Shown: piece after piece, positions 1 through 6,906 of the stretch
Numbering within the stretch: position 1 is the first letter of the stretch
Layout: each line of letters starts with the position of its first letter
Origin: an uncultured Bacilli bacterium
GTDB lineage: Bacteria > Bacillota_I > Bacilli_A > RF39 > UBA660
Length of the DNA: 9,706 nt
Assembly (NCBI GenBank): GCA_934131175.1
Contig: CAKOZD010000029.1
Span: forward strand, 1 to 9,706
Direction: 5' to 3'
The notes under the pieces: generated by a model
What the model saw: only the letters and a program-made list of their open reading frames with translations
What the model was told of the DNA's origin: nothing
The model's database searches: none
Translations under genes and position numbers: made by a program

Positions 1-170
1 AGGAATATCAAGAACATCCAGAGATGTTTACATCACAGGTATTGGCACATGCCAAATTAGAGGATATACAAAAGATACTACAAAGTAAGGAATATCAAGA
101 ACATCCAGAGATGTTTACATCACAGGTATTGGCACATGCCAAATTAGATGATATTCAAAAATTATTACAA
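1..170 (+). repeat. 87-bp tandem direct repeat inside the repeat-protein gene
   Basis: Bases 1-61 are identical to 88-148, a perfect 61-bp match at a period of 87 bp, which is exactly 29 codons. The remainder of each unit (62-83 versus 149-170) differs at only a few positions. Copy 1 begins at the window edge, so more copies may lie upstream. The identity includes silent positions, which points to recent duplication or gene conversion rather than selection on protein sequence alone. Confidence 0.93.
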
Positions 171-542
171 TTACCTTATTGGAATGATGAAAAATATGAA
201 AGACTGTTAAACTCTTCAGTTATTGCAAATAGCAAATCAATGCTTAAAAAATTACCAAATTTAATAAGAATGGCAGAATATTATGAAATAGATGAATTTA
301 TTAATTCTGGTTATCTTAAAAGTTCTCCTAGTCAAAATTTTGCATTAATTAATTATCTTTTAGAAAATAATATTCCATTAATTGTTAATAATAAATTAAA
401 TTCTGTATTTTCTATAACTTCTGGAGTTTTGAAAAAGAAATATGGTATTGATTTAAAAGAAGAAATGTTAAAATATGATTTTAGTAAATTTAAATTTGAT
501 GAAGAGAAAAAAAATGGAGGTGGAAAAGGTGGAATTAGATAA
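1..542 (+). CDS. Tandem helical-repeat protein, 5'-truncated, unknown function
   Basis: The frame is open from base 3 with no stop upstream inside the window, so the true start lies outside; the ATG at 24 falls inside a repeat and is unlikely to be the start. Two adjacent 29-residue units are nearly identical (pattern EYQEHPEMFTSQVLAHAK, then (L)xDIQKxLQ). They are followed by more divergent units of the same shape around LLNSSVIANSKSMLKKL and YLKSSPSQNFALINYLL. Each unit looks like two short amphipathic helices, so the protein should form an alpha-helical superhelix, possibly used for binding another macromolecule. A loose resemblance to mTERF-like helical repeats is an impression, not an assignment. 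The tail after KKKYGIDLKEEM is charged and ends in a Gly/Lys-rich stretch. The last 14 bases overlap the next small ORF if that one starts at GTG 529. No signal peptide can be judged because the N-terminus is missing. Function not recognised. Confidence 0.75.
   Translation, partial: EYQEHPEMFTSQVLAHAKLEDIQKILQSKEYQEHPEMFTSQVLAHAKLDDIQKLLQLPYWNDEKYERLLNSSVIANSKSMLKKLPNLIRMAEYYEIDEFINSGYLKSSPSQNFALINYLLENNIPLIVNNKLNSVFSITSGVLKKKYGIDLKEEMLKYDFSKFKFDEEKKNGGGKGGIR
516..522 (+). promoter_or_regulatory. Strong SD (GGAGGTG) placing the start of the small ORF at GTG 529
   Basis: GGAGGTG is complementary to the 16S anti-SD and lies 6 nt before GTG 529. This spacing favours GTG 529 over ATG 514, which overlaps the SD itself and has only a weak GAAGAG upstream, and over ATG 475, which has no SD. 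Confidence 0.6.
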
Positions 543-807
543 TTTAGATATCAAAGTTTTAAGAGAAAACTTTGATGACGATGTTATTAATGAAATGGAT
601 ATGGACAATATTTCTAAGATAATTGTGTATTTGAAAAAAAATGGAGTTTATTATTTTAAAGATTTGTTTTTATTATCTTTAGATTTGTTTTTACTTCCGG
701 TTGATGAATTTATTACTAGATTTGAAAAATTGAAGAAAATATTGGGAAATAATTTTGTTGACGAATTAGGGGAGAATTATTCACTAATAGAAAAAATGTA
801 TGAATAA
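529..807 (+). CDS. Small helical protein (about 92 aa), unknown function
   Basis: The product is an acidic, predicted all-helical protein. It has a central hydrophobic helix (YYFKDLFLLSLDLFLLPVDEF) followed by a basic amphipathic segment (RFEKLKKILGNNFVDEL) and ends in ENYSLIEKMYE. The chosen start is GTG 529, behind a strong SD; ATG 514 and ATG 475 in the same frame are alternatives. It overlaps the upstream repeat gene by 14 nt, suggesting translational coupling. The L-x2-P-x-D-x-F-x3-F-x2-L rhythm loosely recalls the helical repeats of its neighbour. It could therefore be the detached C-terminal part of that protein: skipping one base in the A8 run at 507-514 would fuse the two frames. No catalytic motif is visible and I do not recognise the family. 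The hydrophobic stretch is broken by Asp and Pro, so a membrane segment is unlikely. A terminator follows downstream, so the gene closes its transcription unit. Confidence 0.55.
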   Translation: MELDNLDIKVLRENFDDDVINEMDMDNISKIIVYLKKNGVYYFKDLFLLSLDLFLLPVDEFITRFEKLKKILGNNFVDELGENYSLIEKMYE

Positions 808-823
808 TAACAAGTTTATTATT
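803..823 (+). other. A/T-only hairpin over the stop codon of the small ORF
   Basis: AATAATAA (803-810) pairs with TTATTATT (816-823) across a 5-nt loop. It has no G-C pairs and no good T-tract, so it is probably a minor 3' structure upstream of the real terminator. Confidence 0.3.
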
Positions 824-851
824 TATGAGTATAAAATTAGTATGAAAATAT

Positions 852-885
852 AAGTAAGAAATGCAGTTTATTTCTTACTTTTTTT
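852..885 (+). terminator. Intrinsic terminator closing the repeat-protein unit
   Basis: AAGTAAGAAA (852-861) pairs perfectly with TTTCTTACTT (871-880) around a 9-nt loop. The right arm runs into five more T's (881-885). This separates the upstream repeat-protein transcript from the NAD operon. Confidence 0.88.
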
Positions 886-924
886 GTATTTAAAATTTCT
901 TTTTAATTTTTTGTTAAAAAGTAG

Positions 925-953
925 TTGACTTTTTCTTATGATATTAATATAAT
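925..953 (+). promoter_or_regulatory. Sigma-A-type promoter of the pncA operon
   Basis: The -35 box is TTGACT (925-930) and the -10 box is a perfect TATAAT (948-953), separated by exactly 17 bp. Transcription should start near 959-961, giving a leader of about 65 nt before the pncA ATG at 1025. The -10 box lies inside the palindromic operator candidate at 942-960, so a bound repressor would block RNA polymerase directly. Confidence 0.9.
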
Positions 954-960
954 GTTAATA
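942..960 (+). promoter_or_regulatory. Putative NAD-regulon operator, copy 1
   Basis: TATTAAT, a 5-nt spacer and GTTAATA form a 7-5-7 palindrome with one mismatch between arms. It covers the -10 box of the pncA promoter. Copies with the same geometry occur at 994-1012 and 7825-7843. Assignment to the nrtR product encoded in this cluster is an inference. Confidence 0.7.
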
Positions 961-962
961 AC

Positions 963-974
963 AGGTGGCCACCT
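963..974 (+). promoter_or_regulatory. Perfect 12-bp GC-rich palindrome at the pncA transcription start
   Basis: AGGTGGCCACCT is self-complementary and is flanked by matching TAA (959-961) and TTA (976-978), each separated from it by one unpaired base. It stands out as GC-rich in a very AT-rich intergenic stretch and lies just downstream of the predicted +1. With almost no loop it would make a poor RNA hairpin, so a DNA-binding site seems likelier. The cognate protein is unknown. Confidence 0.5.
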
Positions 975-993
975 ATTAAATTTTTATTTTAGA

Positions 994-1012
994 TATTAAC
1001 AAAAAGTTAATA
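994..1012 (+). promoter_or_regulatory. Putative NAD-regulon operator, copy 2
   Basis: TATTAAC, spacer AAAAA and GTTAATA make a perfect 7-5-7 inverted repeat just before the pncA SD. It lies 52 bp, about five helical turns, downstream of copy 1. That would place two bound dimers on the same face of the DNA. Confidence 0.7.
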
Positions 1013-1024
1013 AGAGGAGATTAT

Positions 1025-1603
1025 ATGATTAAAAATTTGAAACTCTATGAAAGAGTATTAATAGTTGTGGATATGGTTAATGGATTTGTTTATAATGGTC
1101 CATTACATGATATTGAATGTAGTAAGATTATTCCTAGACAAAAGGAAATAATTGATGATTATTTAGATAATGGAGATTTAGTTGTATTTATTAAAGATAC
1201 ACATACTAAAGATTCTACTGAGTTTTCAAGAATGCCAATGCATTGTTTAGAAAATACTGTTGAATCTGAACTTGTTCCTGAACTTAAGGAATACGTAGGA
1301 AGAGATAACGTAATTACTATAAATAAAAATTCTACGAGCTTTAATGAGACACCTGAGTTTAGAGAGTTAATCACTAACTTAGTTAATCTTAAGAGAGTAG
1401 ATGAGATTGGTGTTTGTACAGATATATGTGATTTTAATGGAATTATGGGTCTTGCGAATAGATTTAATCAAGAAAATAGAGATGTATCTATATATGTACA
1501 TGAAGATGCGATTGCGACATTTAATGAAAGTGAAAGAAGTAAATATGTTGATGCAGCTAAGTTATTAATGAAACAACAAGGAATTAATATTATAAGAAAG
1601 TAG
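1025..1603 (+). CDS. pncA: Nicotinamidase (isochorismatase-like cysteine hydrolase)
   Basis: This enzyme would deamidate nicotinamide to nicotinate and ammonia in the cytoplasm, the entry step of the salvage route. At 192 aa it has the usual family length. Visible signatures are VVDMVNGF with catalytic Asp16, the metal-site segment KDTH (Asp58, His60) plus MPMHCLENT (His73), the Lys101 region INKNSTSF, and GVCTDICDF with the presumed nucleophile Cys135. The ATG at 1025 is preceded by AGAGGAG (1013-1019), a strong SD 5 nt away. It is the first gene of the operon, directly behind the promoter and two operator candidates, and is followed 8 nt later by pncB, the enzyme that uses its product. MetN in place of the common MetQN in the first motif and DF in place of the usual V after the Cys are small departures. 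Isochorismatase is the alternative, but the context makes nicotinamidase far more likely. Confidence 0.93.
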   Translation: MIKNLKLYERVLIVVDMVNGFVYNGPLHDIECSKIIPRQKEIIDDYLDNGDLVVFIKDTHTKDSTEFSRMPMHCLENTVESELVPELKEYVGRDNVITINKNSTSFNETPEFRELITNLVNLKRVDEIGVCTDICDFNGIMGLANRFNQENRDVSIYVHEDAIATFNESERSKYVDAAKLLMKQQGINIIRK

Positions 1604-1611
1604 GTAAATTT

Positions 1612-3075
1612 ATGAATAATAATAAAAGTATAATGACAGATTTTTATGAGTTAACAATGGCTCAAACTTATTTTGATTCAGGTAAAAAGGATGAAAAAGT
1701 ATATTTTGATATTTTCTTTAGAACTAATCCTTTTAATGGAGGGTATACATTAAGTGGAGGACTTGATGAAATAATTGATTATATTAAGAATTTTAAATAT
1801 GGAGAAGAAGAGATTGAATATTTAAGAAGTCTTGGAACATTTAGTGAAGAGTTCCTTGACTATTTATCAAAATTAGAATTTAAGGGAGATATATTTGCAG
1901 TACCTGATGGAACAGCAGTATTTCCTAATGAACCAGTTATTACAGTTAAAGCAGATGCAGTTACTGCTCAACTACTAGAGACAGCACTTCTTGCTTGTTT
2001 CAATCATGGCTCTCTTGTTACAACGGCTGCTAAAAGAATTACAAATGAAGCAGGTGATATTCCAGTAATGGAGTTTGGTGCTCGTAGAGCTCGTGGAATT
2101 GATTCTAGTATTGAAGCTAGTAAAGATGCATATATTGGAGGATGCTCAGGCACTTCAAACACTTATGCAGGTATGAAATATGATATTCCTGTTCTTGGAA
2201 CAATGGCTCATTCACTAGTTACAGAAGCAGATGATGAGTATGAAGCATTTAAAAAATATGCAGAATCAAATCCAGATAATTGTGTATTCTTAGTAGATAC
2301 TTATGATACACTAAAAAGTGGAATACCTAACGCTATTAAATTAGCAGATGAGTTTTTAACACCAAATGGAATTAAATTTAAAGGAATTAGAATAGATAGT
2401 GGAGATTTAGCTTATCTTTCAAAGGAAGCAAGAAAGATGTTAGATGATGCAGGATATAGTGATACAAGTATCTGTTTATCTAATGGACTTAATGAATATA
2501 CTATTCGTGATTTGAAAAATCAAGGAGCTTGTATTGATTCGCTTGGTGTTGGAGATAATATATCTGCATCTAAAGAACGTTTAGGTGGAGTTTATAAATT
2601 AGTAGCAGTTAATAATGATGGAAAAATTATTCCAAAGATAAAGGTAAGTAATGACTCTATTAAAACAACTAATCCAGGGTATAAAAAAGCATATAGATTT
2701 TATGATAAAGATACAGGATATGCATTAGGTGATGTAGTTGTACTTGCTGATGAAGAAATTTCAAAGGATAAGTATACTTTAGTTCATCCAGTTGAGACTT
2801 GGAAGCAAAAGGAATTAAGTAATTATAATGTTCGTGAATTACAAGTACCAATATTTAAGAATGGTGAACTTGTATATGAAAATCCTAATGTTCAAGAAAA
2901 GAAAAAATATTGTGAAGAAGAATTTAAGTCATTATATCCTGAAGTAACTAGAATTGAAAAACCACATGGATACTATGTTGATTTAAGTGATAAGTTAAGA
3001 AATTTAAAAGAAGAATTAATTAAATTACAAACTAAGAAAAATATTGATAATGCAAAGGTTAAGGTAAAAAAATAA
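1612..3075 (+). CDS. pncB: Nicotinate phosphoribosyltransferase
   Basis: It joins nicotinate and PRPP to give nicotinate mononucleotide (NaMN), usually with ATP hydrolysis. At 487 aa it matches the long bacterial form. Landmarks in order are MTDFYELTMAQ at the N-terminus, FFRTNPFNGGYTLSGGL near residues 35-51, GARRARGID at 156-164, IGGCSGTSNT at 175-184, GTMAHS at 196-201 (His200 being the phosphorylated histidine expected in this family), and GIRIDSGDL at 258-266 followed by SNGLNE. The C-terminus ends in a lysine-rich, coiled-coil-like tail (roughly residues 460-487). The start at ATG 1612 has a weak AGGT SD at 1602-1605. Its last codon abuts the next gene with no gap, and a PRPP synthetase that can supply its co-substrate lies in the same cluster. 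Confidence 0.96.
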   Translation: MNNNKSIMTDFYELTMAQTYFDSGKKDEKVYFDIFFRTNPFNGGYTLSGGLDEIIDYIKNFKYGEEEIEYLRSLGTFSEEFLDYLSKLEFKGDIFAVPDGTAVFPNEPVITVKADAVTAQLLETALLACFNHGSLVTTAAKRITNEAGDIPVMEFGARRARGIDSSIEASKDAYIGGCSGTSNTYAGMKYDIPVLGTMAHSLVTEADDEYEAFKKYAESNPDNCVFLVDTYDTLKSGIPNAIKLADEFLTPNGIKFKGIRIDSGDLAYLSKEARKMLDDAGYSDTSICLSNGLNEYTIRDLKNQGACIDSLGVGDNISASKERLGGVYKLVAVNNDGKIIPKIKVSNDSIKTTNPGYKKAYRFYDKDTGYALGDVVVLADEEISKDKYTLVHPVETWKQKELSNYNVRELQVPIFKNGELVYENPNVQEKKKYCEEEFKSLYPEVTRIEKPHGYYVDLSDKLRNLKEELIKLQTKKNIDNAKVKVKK

Positions 3076-3669
3076 ATGAAAAAAGATAAGTTGGATGAGT
3101 TAAGATCATATATTGAAGAGTTGAAGATTGTAAGGGCTGAATTAATAAAAAATAGTGGTAACTTTTTAAATATTGATAAGTTACATTGTACATTAAATAA
3201 TGGACGTGAAATGGATAGGGAAAAGATTAGTAAGGCTTTTACTGATAAGAGCGCATGTGTTGTTATGCCAATTACACATGATAATAACACTATACTTGTA
3301 GTTCAGCCTCGTCTTTCTACATTAGAAGGTATTGGAGTTGAACTTCCGGCTGGATATGTTGAGGATGGAGAAGATGCGAAGACTGGTGCTTTAAGAGAAC
3401 TTAGGGAAGAAACTGGTTATGTTCCAGATGAGATGATTTATTTAGATAAGTTTTATCAAGATCAAGCTTGTGGTGTTCGTGCATATAATTATGGTTTTCT
3501 AGCTAATGGTTGTCAAAAAAAATATGATCAAGATTTAGATGAAAATGAATTTTTAAAATACTTCGAATGTAGTGTAGATGATGCTTACGAACTAATTAAG
3601 CTTGGCTATATTAATGATGTTCAATCTAAATATGTTATGTCTTGTGCAAAAGAATATATTAAAAAATAA
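3076..3669 (+). CDS. Nudix hydrolase, probable ADP-ribose pyrophosphatase
   Basis: The product likely cleaves ADP-ribose to AMP and ribose 5-phosphate. The 197-aa protein has a full Nudix box at residues 93-115 fitting GX5EX7REUXEEXGU, with catalytic residues R107, E108, E111 and E112 all present. A preceding ELPAGYVE resembles the ADP-ribose pyrophosphatase (NudF-like) subgroup. About 55 residues with a charged helix precede the Nudix fold. The ATG follows the pncB stop codon directly, so the two are probably translationally coupled; AAGGT sequences near the end of pncB may serve as SD. In this operon it would recycle the ADP-ribose released by NAD-consuming enzymes, and the ribose 5-phosphate can feed the prs product. 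ADP-ribose is a reported effector of some NrtR regulators, so this enzyme may also reset the regulatory signal. Exact substrate is inferred. Confidence 0.88.
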   Translation: MKKDKLDELRSYIEELKIVRAELIKNSGNFLNIDKLHCTLNNGREMDREKISKAFTDKSACVVMPITHDNNTILVVQPRLSTLEGIGVELPAGYVEDGEDAKTGALRELREETGYVPDEMIYLDKFYQDQACGVRAYNYGFLANGCQKKYDQDLDENEFLKYFECSVDDAYELIKLGYINDVQSKYVMSCAKEYIKK

Positions 3670-3670
3670 T

Positions 3671-3676
3671 GAGGTG
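3671..3676 (+). promoter_or_regulatory. SD GAGGTG fixing the nadE start at ATG 3683
   Basis: GAGGTG lies 6 nt before ATG 3683. The open frame extends upstream to 3602, but that part lies inside the Nudix gene and lacks an SD. Confidence 0.8.
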
Positions 3677-3682
3677 TATAAA

Positions 3683-5632
3683 ATGAAAGAGAACGGTTTT
3701 GTTAGAGTTGGAACTCTTGTTAATAAATTATATTTAGGAAATGTAATAGAGAATGCAAAAGAAATATCTAATAGTATTAAGAAAGCTTATAAGAGTGGAG
3801 TTTCCATACTTGTTAGTCCTGAATTATCTCTTACTGGATATACTTGTGGAGATATGTTTTTACAGGATAAATTAATTAGTGATAGTCTTGAAGGTTTAAA
3901 GTATTTATTAAATCAAACAAAAAGACTTAATATAATTTCTATTATTGGAATGCCTATTCTTGTTAATAATCAATTATATAATTGTGGTGTAGTTATTAGT
4001 AAAGGTAAAATACTTGGAATAGTTCCTAAAACTTATATTCCTAATTATAAAGAGTTTTATGAGTTTAGATGGTTTTCTTCTAGTATTAATTTAGGTGTTA
4101 ATGAAATAGAAATTCTTGGACAAAATGTTCCTATTGGATGTGATTTATTATTTCAAGATAGAGTTAATTCTAGTATAACTTTCTCTATTGAAATATGTGA
4201 GGATTTATGGACTATTACTCCTCCTAGTAATGATTATTGTAAGAATGGAGCAACTATAATTTTTAATTTATCTAGTAGTAATGAACTTATTGGAAAAGCA
4301 AATTATAGAAAAAATTTAATTTCTAGTCAATCTGCAAGAACAATATCTGCTTATGTTTATGCATCTAGTGGAATAATGGAATCTACTTCAGATATATTAT
4401 TTGGAGGGGCTTCTTTGATATATGAAAATGGTAGTTTACTAAAAGAAGGGGAGAGATTCTTATTAGATAGTAATATAATTTATCAAGATATTGATGTTTA
4501 TAGACTTGTTAATGATAGACGTGTTAATAAGAGTTATAATTTTATTAATAATAATAAATCTTTTCGTACTATTTTAGTTGATGTTTATGACAATATTTCT
4601 AAATTAGAAAGAGAATACTCAGAATATCCATTTGTTCCAAAAGATGATTTATTAAGAGATGAGAGATGTTTAGAGATTATTAATATTCAAAGTAGTGCTC
4701 TTGCTAGAAGATTAATTCAATTAAATTATCCTAAGTGTATTATTGGTATGAGTGGTGGACTTGATTCTACACTTGCTTTTCTAGTAACTGTTAAGGCTTT
4801 TAAAAAGTTAGGCCTTGATAATAAAAATATAATTGGTATTACGATGCCAGGATTTGGTACAACTAATAGAACATATAATAATTCTATAAAACTCGTTGAA
4901 AGTTATGGAGCAACTATTAGAGAGATTAGTATTAGAGATGCTTGTAATGTTCATATGAGAGATATTGGACTTGACGAAGGTGACAGAAGTACCTCTTATG
5001 AGAATGCTCAAGCACGTGAGAGAACTCAAATTTTAATGGATGTTGCGAATATGGAAAATGGTATTGTAATTGGAACAGGGGACTTGTCTGAACTTGCTCT
5101 TGGATGGTGTACATATAATGGAGATCATATGAGTATGTATTCAGTTAACTCATCTATTCCAAAGACTTTAATTAGATACTTAGTTAAATGGTTTATGGAT
5201 AATGAGAAAGGTGACAGATATGATGTATTAAAAGATATAATTGATACACCAATTTCTCCTGAATTACTTCCACCAGATAAATATGGAAATATCGTTCAAA
5301 AAACAGAAAATTCAATAGGACCATATGTATTACATGACTTCTTCTTATATCATTTCTTAAGACATGGAGTAAGACCAAAGAAGTTATATTTACTTGCAAG
5401 GCATACATTTAAAGAATTTTCTAATGAAGAAATTATTAAATATTTGAAAGTATTTATAAAAAGATTTTTTACTCAACAATTTAAAAGAAATTGTGTACCT
5501 GATGGCGTAAAAGTAGGTAGTATTAGTTTATCTCCTAGAGGTGATCTTAGAATGCCAAGTGATATGAATTTTAAAAGTTACTTGGAAGAGATAGAGGCAA
5601 TTGAGAGAGAAAATGAAAATAAAAAGAATTAG
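3683..5632 (+). CDS. nadE: Glutamine-dependent NAD+ synthetase (two-domain)
   Basis: It converts nicotinate adenine dinucleotide to NAD with ATP, taking the amide nitrogen from glutamine. The 649-aa protein has an N-terminal nitrilase-type amidase domain (about 1-290). Its triad is visible as E47 (SPELSLTGY), K116 (VPKTYIPNY) and C172 (IEICEDLW). The C-terminal synthetase domain carries the ATP-pyrophosphatase loop SGGLDS (357-362) and IGTGDLSELALGWCTYNGDH (463-482). The 649-aa length agrees with glutaminase-fused NadE proteins rather than the short ammonia-dependent type. ATG 3683 is chosen because of its good SD and because the protein then begins as the family does. It starts 13 nt after the Nudix gene and overlaps nadK by 20 nt, so it is embedded in the operon. 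Confidence 0.96.
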   Translation: MKENGFVRVGTLVNKLYLGNVIENAKEISNSIKKAYKSGVSILVSPELSLTGYTCGDMFLQDKLISDSLEGLKYLLNQTKRLNIISIIGMPILVNNQLYNCGVVISKGKILGIVPKTYIPNYKEFYEFRWFSSSINLGVNEIEILGQNVPIGCDLLFQDRVNSSITFSIEICEDLWTITPPSNDYCKNGATIIFNLSSSNELIGKANYRKNLISSQSARTISAYVYASSGIMESTSDILFGGASLIYENGSLLKEGERFLLDSNIIYQDIDVYRLVNDRRVNKSYNFINNNKSFRTILVDVYDNISKLEREYSEYPFVPKDDLLRDERCLEIINIQSSALARRLIQLNYPKCIIGMSGGLDSTLAFLVTVKAFKKLGLDNKNIIGITMPGFGTTNRTYNNSIKLVESYGATIREISIRDACNVHMRDIGLDEGDRSTSYENAQARERTQILMDVANMENGIVIGTGDLSELALGWCTYNGDHMSMYSVNSSIPKTLIRYLVKWFMDNEKGDRYDVLKDIIDTPISPELLPPDKYGNIVQKTENSIGPYVLHDFFLYHFLRHGVRPKKLYLLARHTFKEFSNEEIIKYLKVFIKRFFTQQFKRNCVPDGVKVGSISLSPRGDLRMPSDMNFKSYLEEIEAIERENENKKN

Positions 5633-6407
5633 AATTTTTTCAAATAATAATAAAAAGTCTTTAGTAATAAAAGATATATTAATTTCTAAGTTAGAAGATA
5701 ATGGGTTTATAATTGATGAGTTTAATTATGATTTAGGTATTGCGGTTGGTGGAGATGGGTCATTTCTAAGAATGATTAAAGAGAGTAATTTTAATAGTAA
5801 TATATTTTATATAGGAGTTAATGCTGGAACGCTTGGGTTTGCTCAAGAAGTAGATGTTCGTGACATTGATAAGTTTATTAGTGATTTAAAAAATGAAAAT
5901 TTGATATATGAGGAGTTAGGAGTACTTGAAAATAGTGTTTATATGAAAGACTCTGTATCTAGATTTTATTCACTTAATGAGATTGTTGTACGTGAGAAAA
6001 ATTTAAATACTGTAAAGTTAAAAATAGAAATTGATAATCATTTACTTGAAAAGTTTGCAGGAGATGGAATTCTTATTTGTACATCATTTGGGTCTACTGC
6101 ATATAATTTGAGTTTTGGAGGAAGTATAGTTTATAATGTATTTCATTCAATTCAGTTAACTCCTATTGCTCCTCTTAATAATAAGAGTTATAGAAATATT
6201 ATTAATTCAGTGGTTTTACCGCAAAATAAAGTTATTAAGATTAGTCCGATAAAAACAAAAGATTTACTTATTAGTGTTGATGGAGAAAATAAAATTTATA
6301 CAGATGTTTTATATGTTCAAACTGTTATTCAAAATAAAACTATTAAATGTTTAAGGAATAAGGAGTATAATTTTATTGATAAAATAAATGAAAAGTTTAT
6401 TAAATAA
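5613..6407 (+). CDS. nadK: NAD kinase
   Basis: It phosphorylates NAD to NADP with ATP or polyphosphate. The 264-aa protein shows the diagnostic GGDGS (46-50, normally GGDGT), VNAGTLGF (69-76), the NE dipeptide (122-123), and GDGILICTSFGSTAYNLSFGG (150-170), followed by QLTPIAP and a late VDGE. The TSFGST segment replaces the more common TPTGST, a modest divergence near the NAD-binding loop. ATG 5613 is preferred, giving the family-like start MKIKRIRIFS; an in-frame TTG at 5601 would add four residues and sits closer to AGAGG. The gene begins inside the 3' end of nadE (20-nt overlap), which implies coupled translation. Function follows directly from nadE in the pathway. Confidence 0.93.
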   Translation: MKIKRIRIFSNNNKKSLVIKDILISKLEDNGFIIDEFNYDLGIAVGGDGSFLRMIKESNFNSNIFYIGVNAGTLGFAQEVDVRDIDKFISDLKNENLIYEELGVLENSVYMKDSVSRFYSLNEIVVREKNLNTVKLKIEIDNHLLEKFAGDGILICTSFGSTAYNLSFGGSIVYNVFHSIQLTPIAPLNNKSYRNIINSVVLPQNKVIKISPIKTKDLLISVDGENKIYTDVLYVQTVIQNKTIKCLRNKEYNFIDKINEKFIK

Positions 6408-6432
6408 TATTAATTATTTAGAGGTTGAGTTT

Positions 6433-6906
6433 ATGAAGAGTTTTAAAAATATAGTTTCAAAGTTAATTGAGAAGGGATATACTATTTCTACAATGGAGTC
6501 TTGTACAGGTGGAGGAGTAAGTAATGAGATAACAAATGTGCCTGGTGCTAGTAATGTCTTATTATTTAGTGCTGTTACATATAGTAATTCTTATAAAATT
6601 AAGATGGGAGTAGATAGTGAGGTAATTAACAAATATAGTGTTTATAGTATGGAAACAGCTATTTCAATGGCAAAGGCTATCTCTTCTTTTTCTGATAGTG
6701 ATATTGGAATTGGTATTACTGGTAAGCTAAAAAGAGGAGATTCTGCTAATGATTTTGGAGATGATAGTACAGCATATTTTAGTATTTATGATAGAGCAAA
6801 TGATAGGTTCTACAATGTAGAGGTTAAATGCTTATATGAGTCAAGGGAAGATAATAAGAGATTGATTATTGACAAAATAATTGAAAAGTTGGAGGAAATA
6901 CTTTAA
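6433..6906 (+). CDS. pncC: CinA C-terminal domain protein, probable nicotinamide-nucleotide amidase
   Basis: Stand-alone CinA C-terminal proteins (PncC) deamidate nicotinamide mononucleotide to NaMN, returning NMN released by NAD-dependent DNA ligase and other reactions. This 157-aa protein has the family signatures ESCTGGGVSNEI (22-33), NVPGAS near 35-40, TYSNSYKIKMGV (49-60) and GIGITG (92-97). The usual Gly/Pro-rich IAGPGG loop after GITG is replaced by KLKRGDSANDFGDDST, ahead of an AYFSIYDR strand, so this belongs to a divergent subgroup. The N-terminal molybdopterin-binding-like CinA domain is absent. ATG 6433 is chosen for its SD GAGGT at 6421-6425; an upstream in-frame ATG at 6388 lies inside nadK and lacks one. 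It is the last gene before the nrtR promoter. Confidence 0.85.
   Translation: MKSFKNIVSKLIEKGYTISTMESCTGGGVSNEITNVPGASNVLLFSAVTYSNSYKIKMGVDSEVINKYSVYSMETAISMAKAISSFSDSDIGIGITGKLKRGDSANDFGDDSTAYFSIYDRANDRFYNVEVKCLYESREDNKRLIIDKIIEKLEEIL

Noticed and set aside
1..170. CRISPR array
   Set aside because: The repeat is in-frame coding sequence of 87-bp period with no unique spacers.
1159..1374. Minus-strand open frame inside pncA
   Set aside because: It lies opposite a gene with clear catalytic motifs, has no SD and shows no recognisable protein pattern.
2973..3290. Minus-strand open frame of 105 codons across the pncB/Nudix junction
   Set aside because: It is a hydrophobic Leu/Ser/Phe-rich shadow of lysine- and glutamate-rich coding sequence, and both + strand genes are well supported.
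3602..3682. Upstream extension of nadE by 27 codons
   Set aside because: It is inside the Nudix gene in another frame, lacks an SD, and the ATG at 3683 has a good SD and yields the family-typical N-terminus.
3714..4530. GTTAATA half-sites inside nadE
   Set aside because: They encode common Val-Asn codons and lack the partner arm at 5-nt spacing.
4808..5408. Three minus-strand open frames opposite nadE
   Set aside because: All lie opposite the conserved synthetase domain and have no SD or recognisable motif.
6388..6432. Upstream extension of pncC by 15 codons
   Set aside because: It overlaps nadK and has no SD; ATG 6433 has GAGGT 7 nt upstream.
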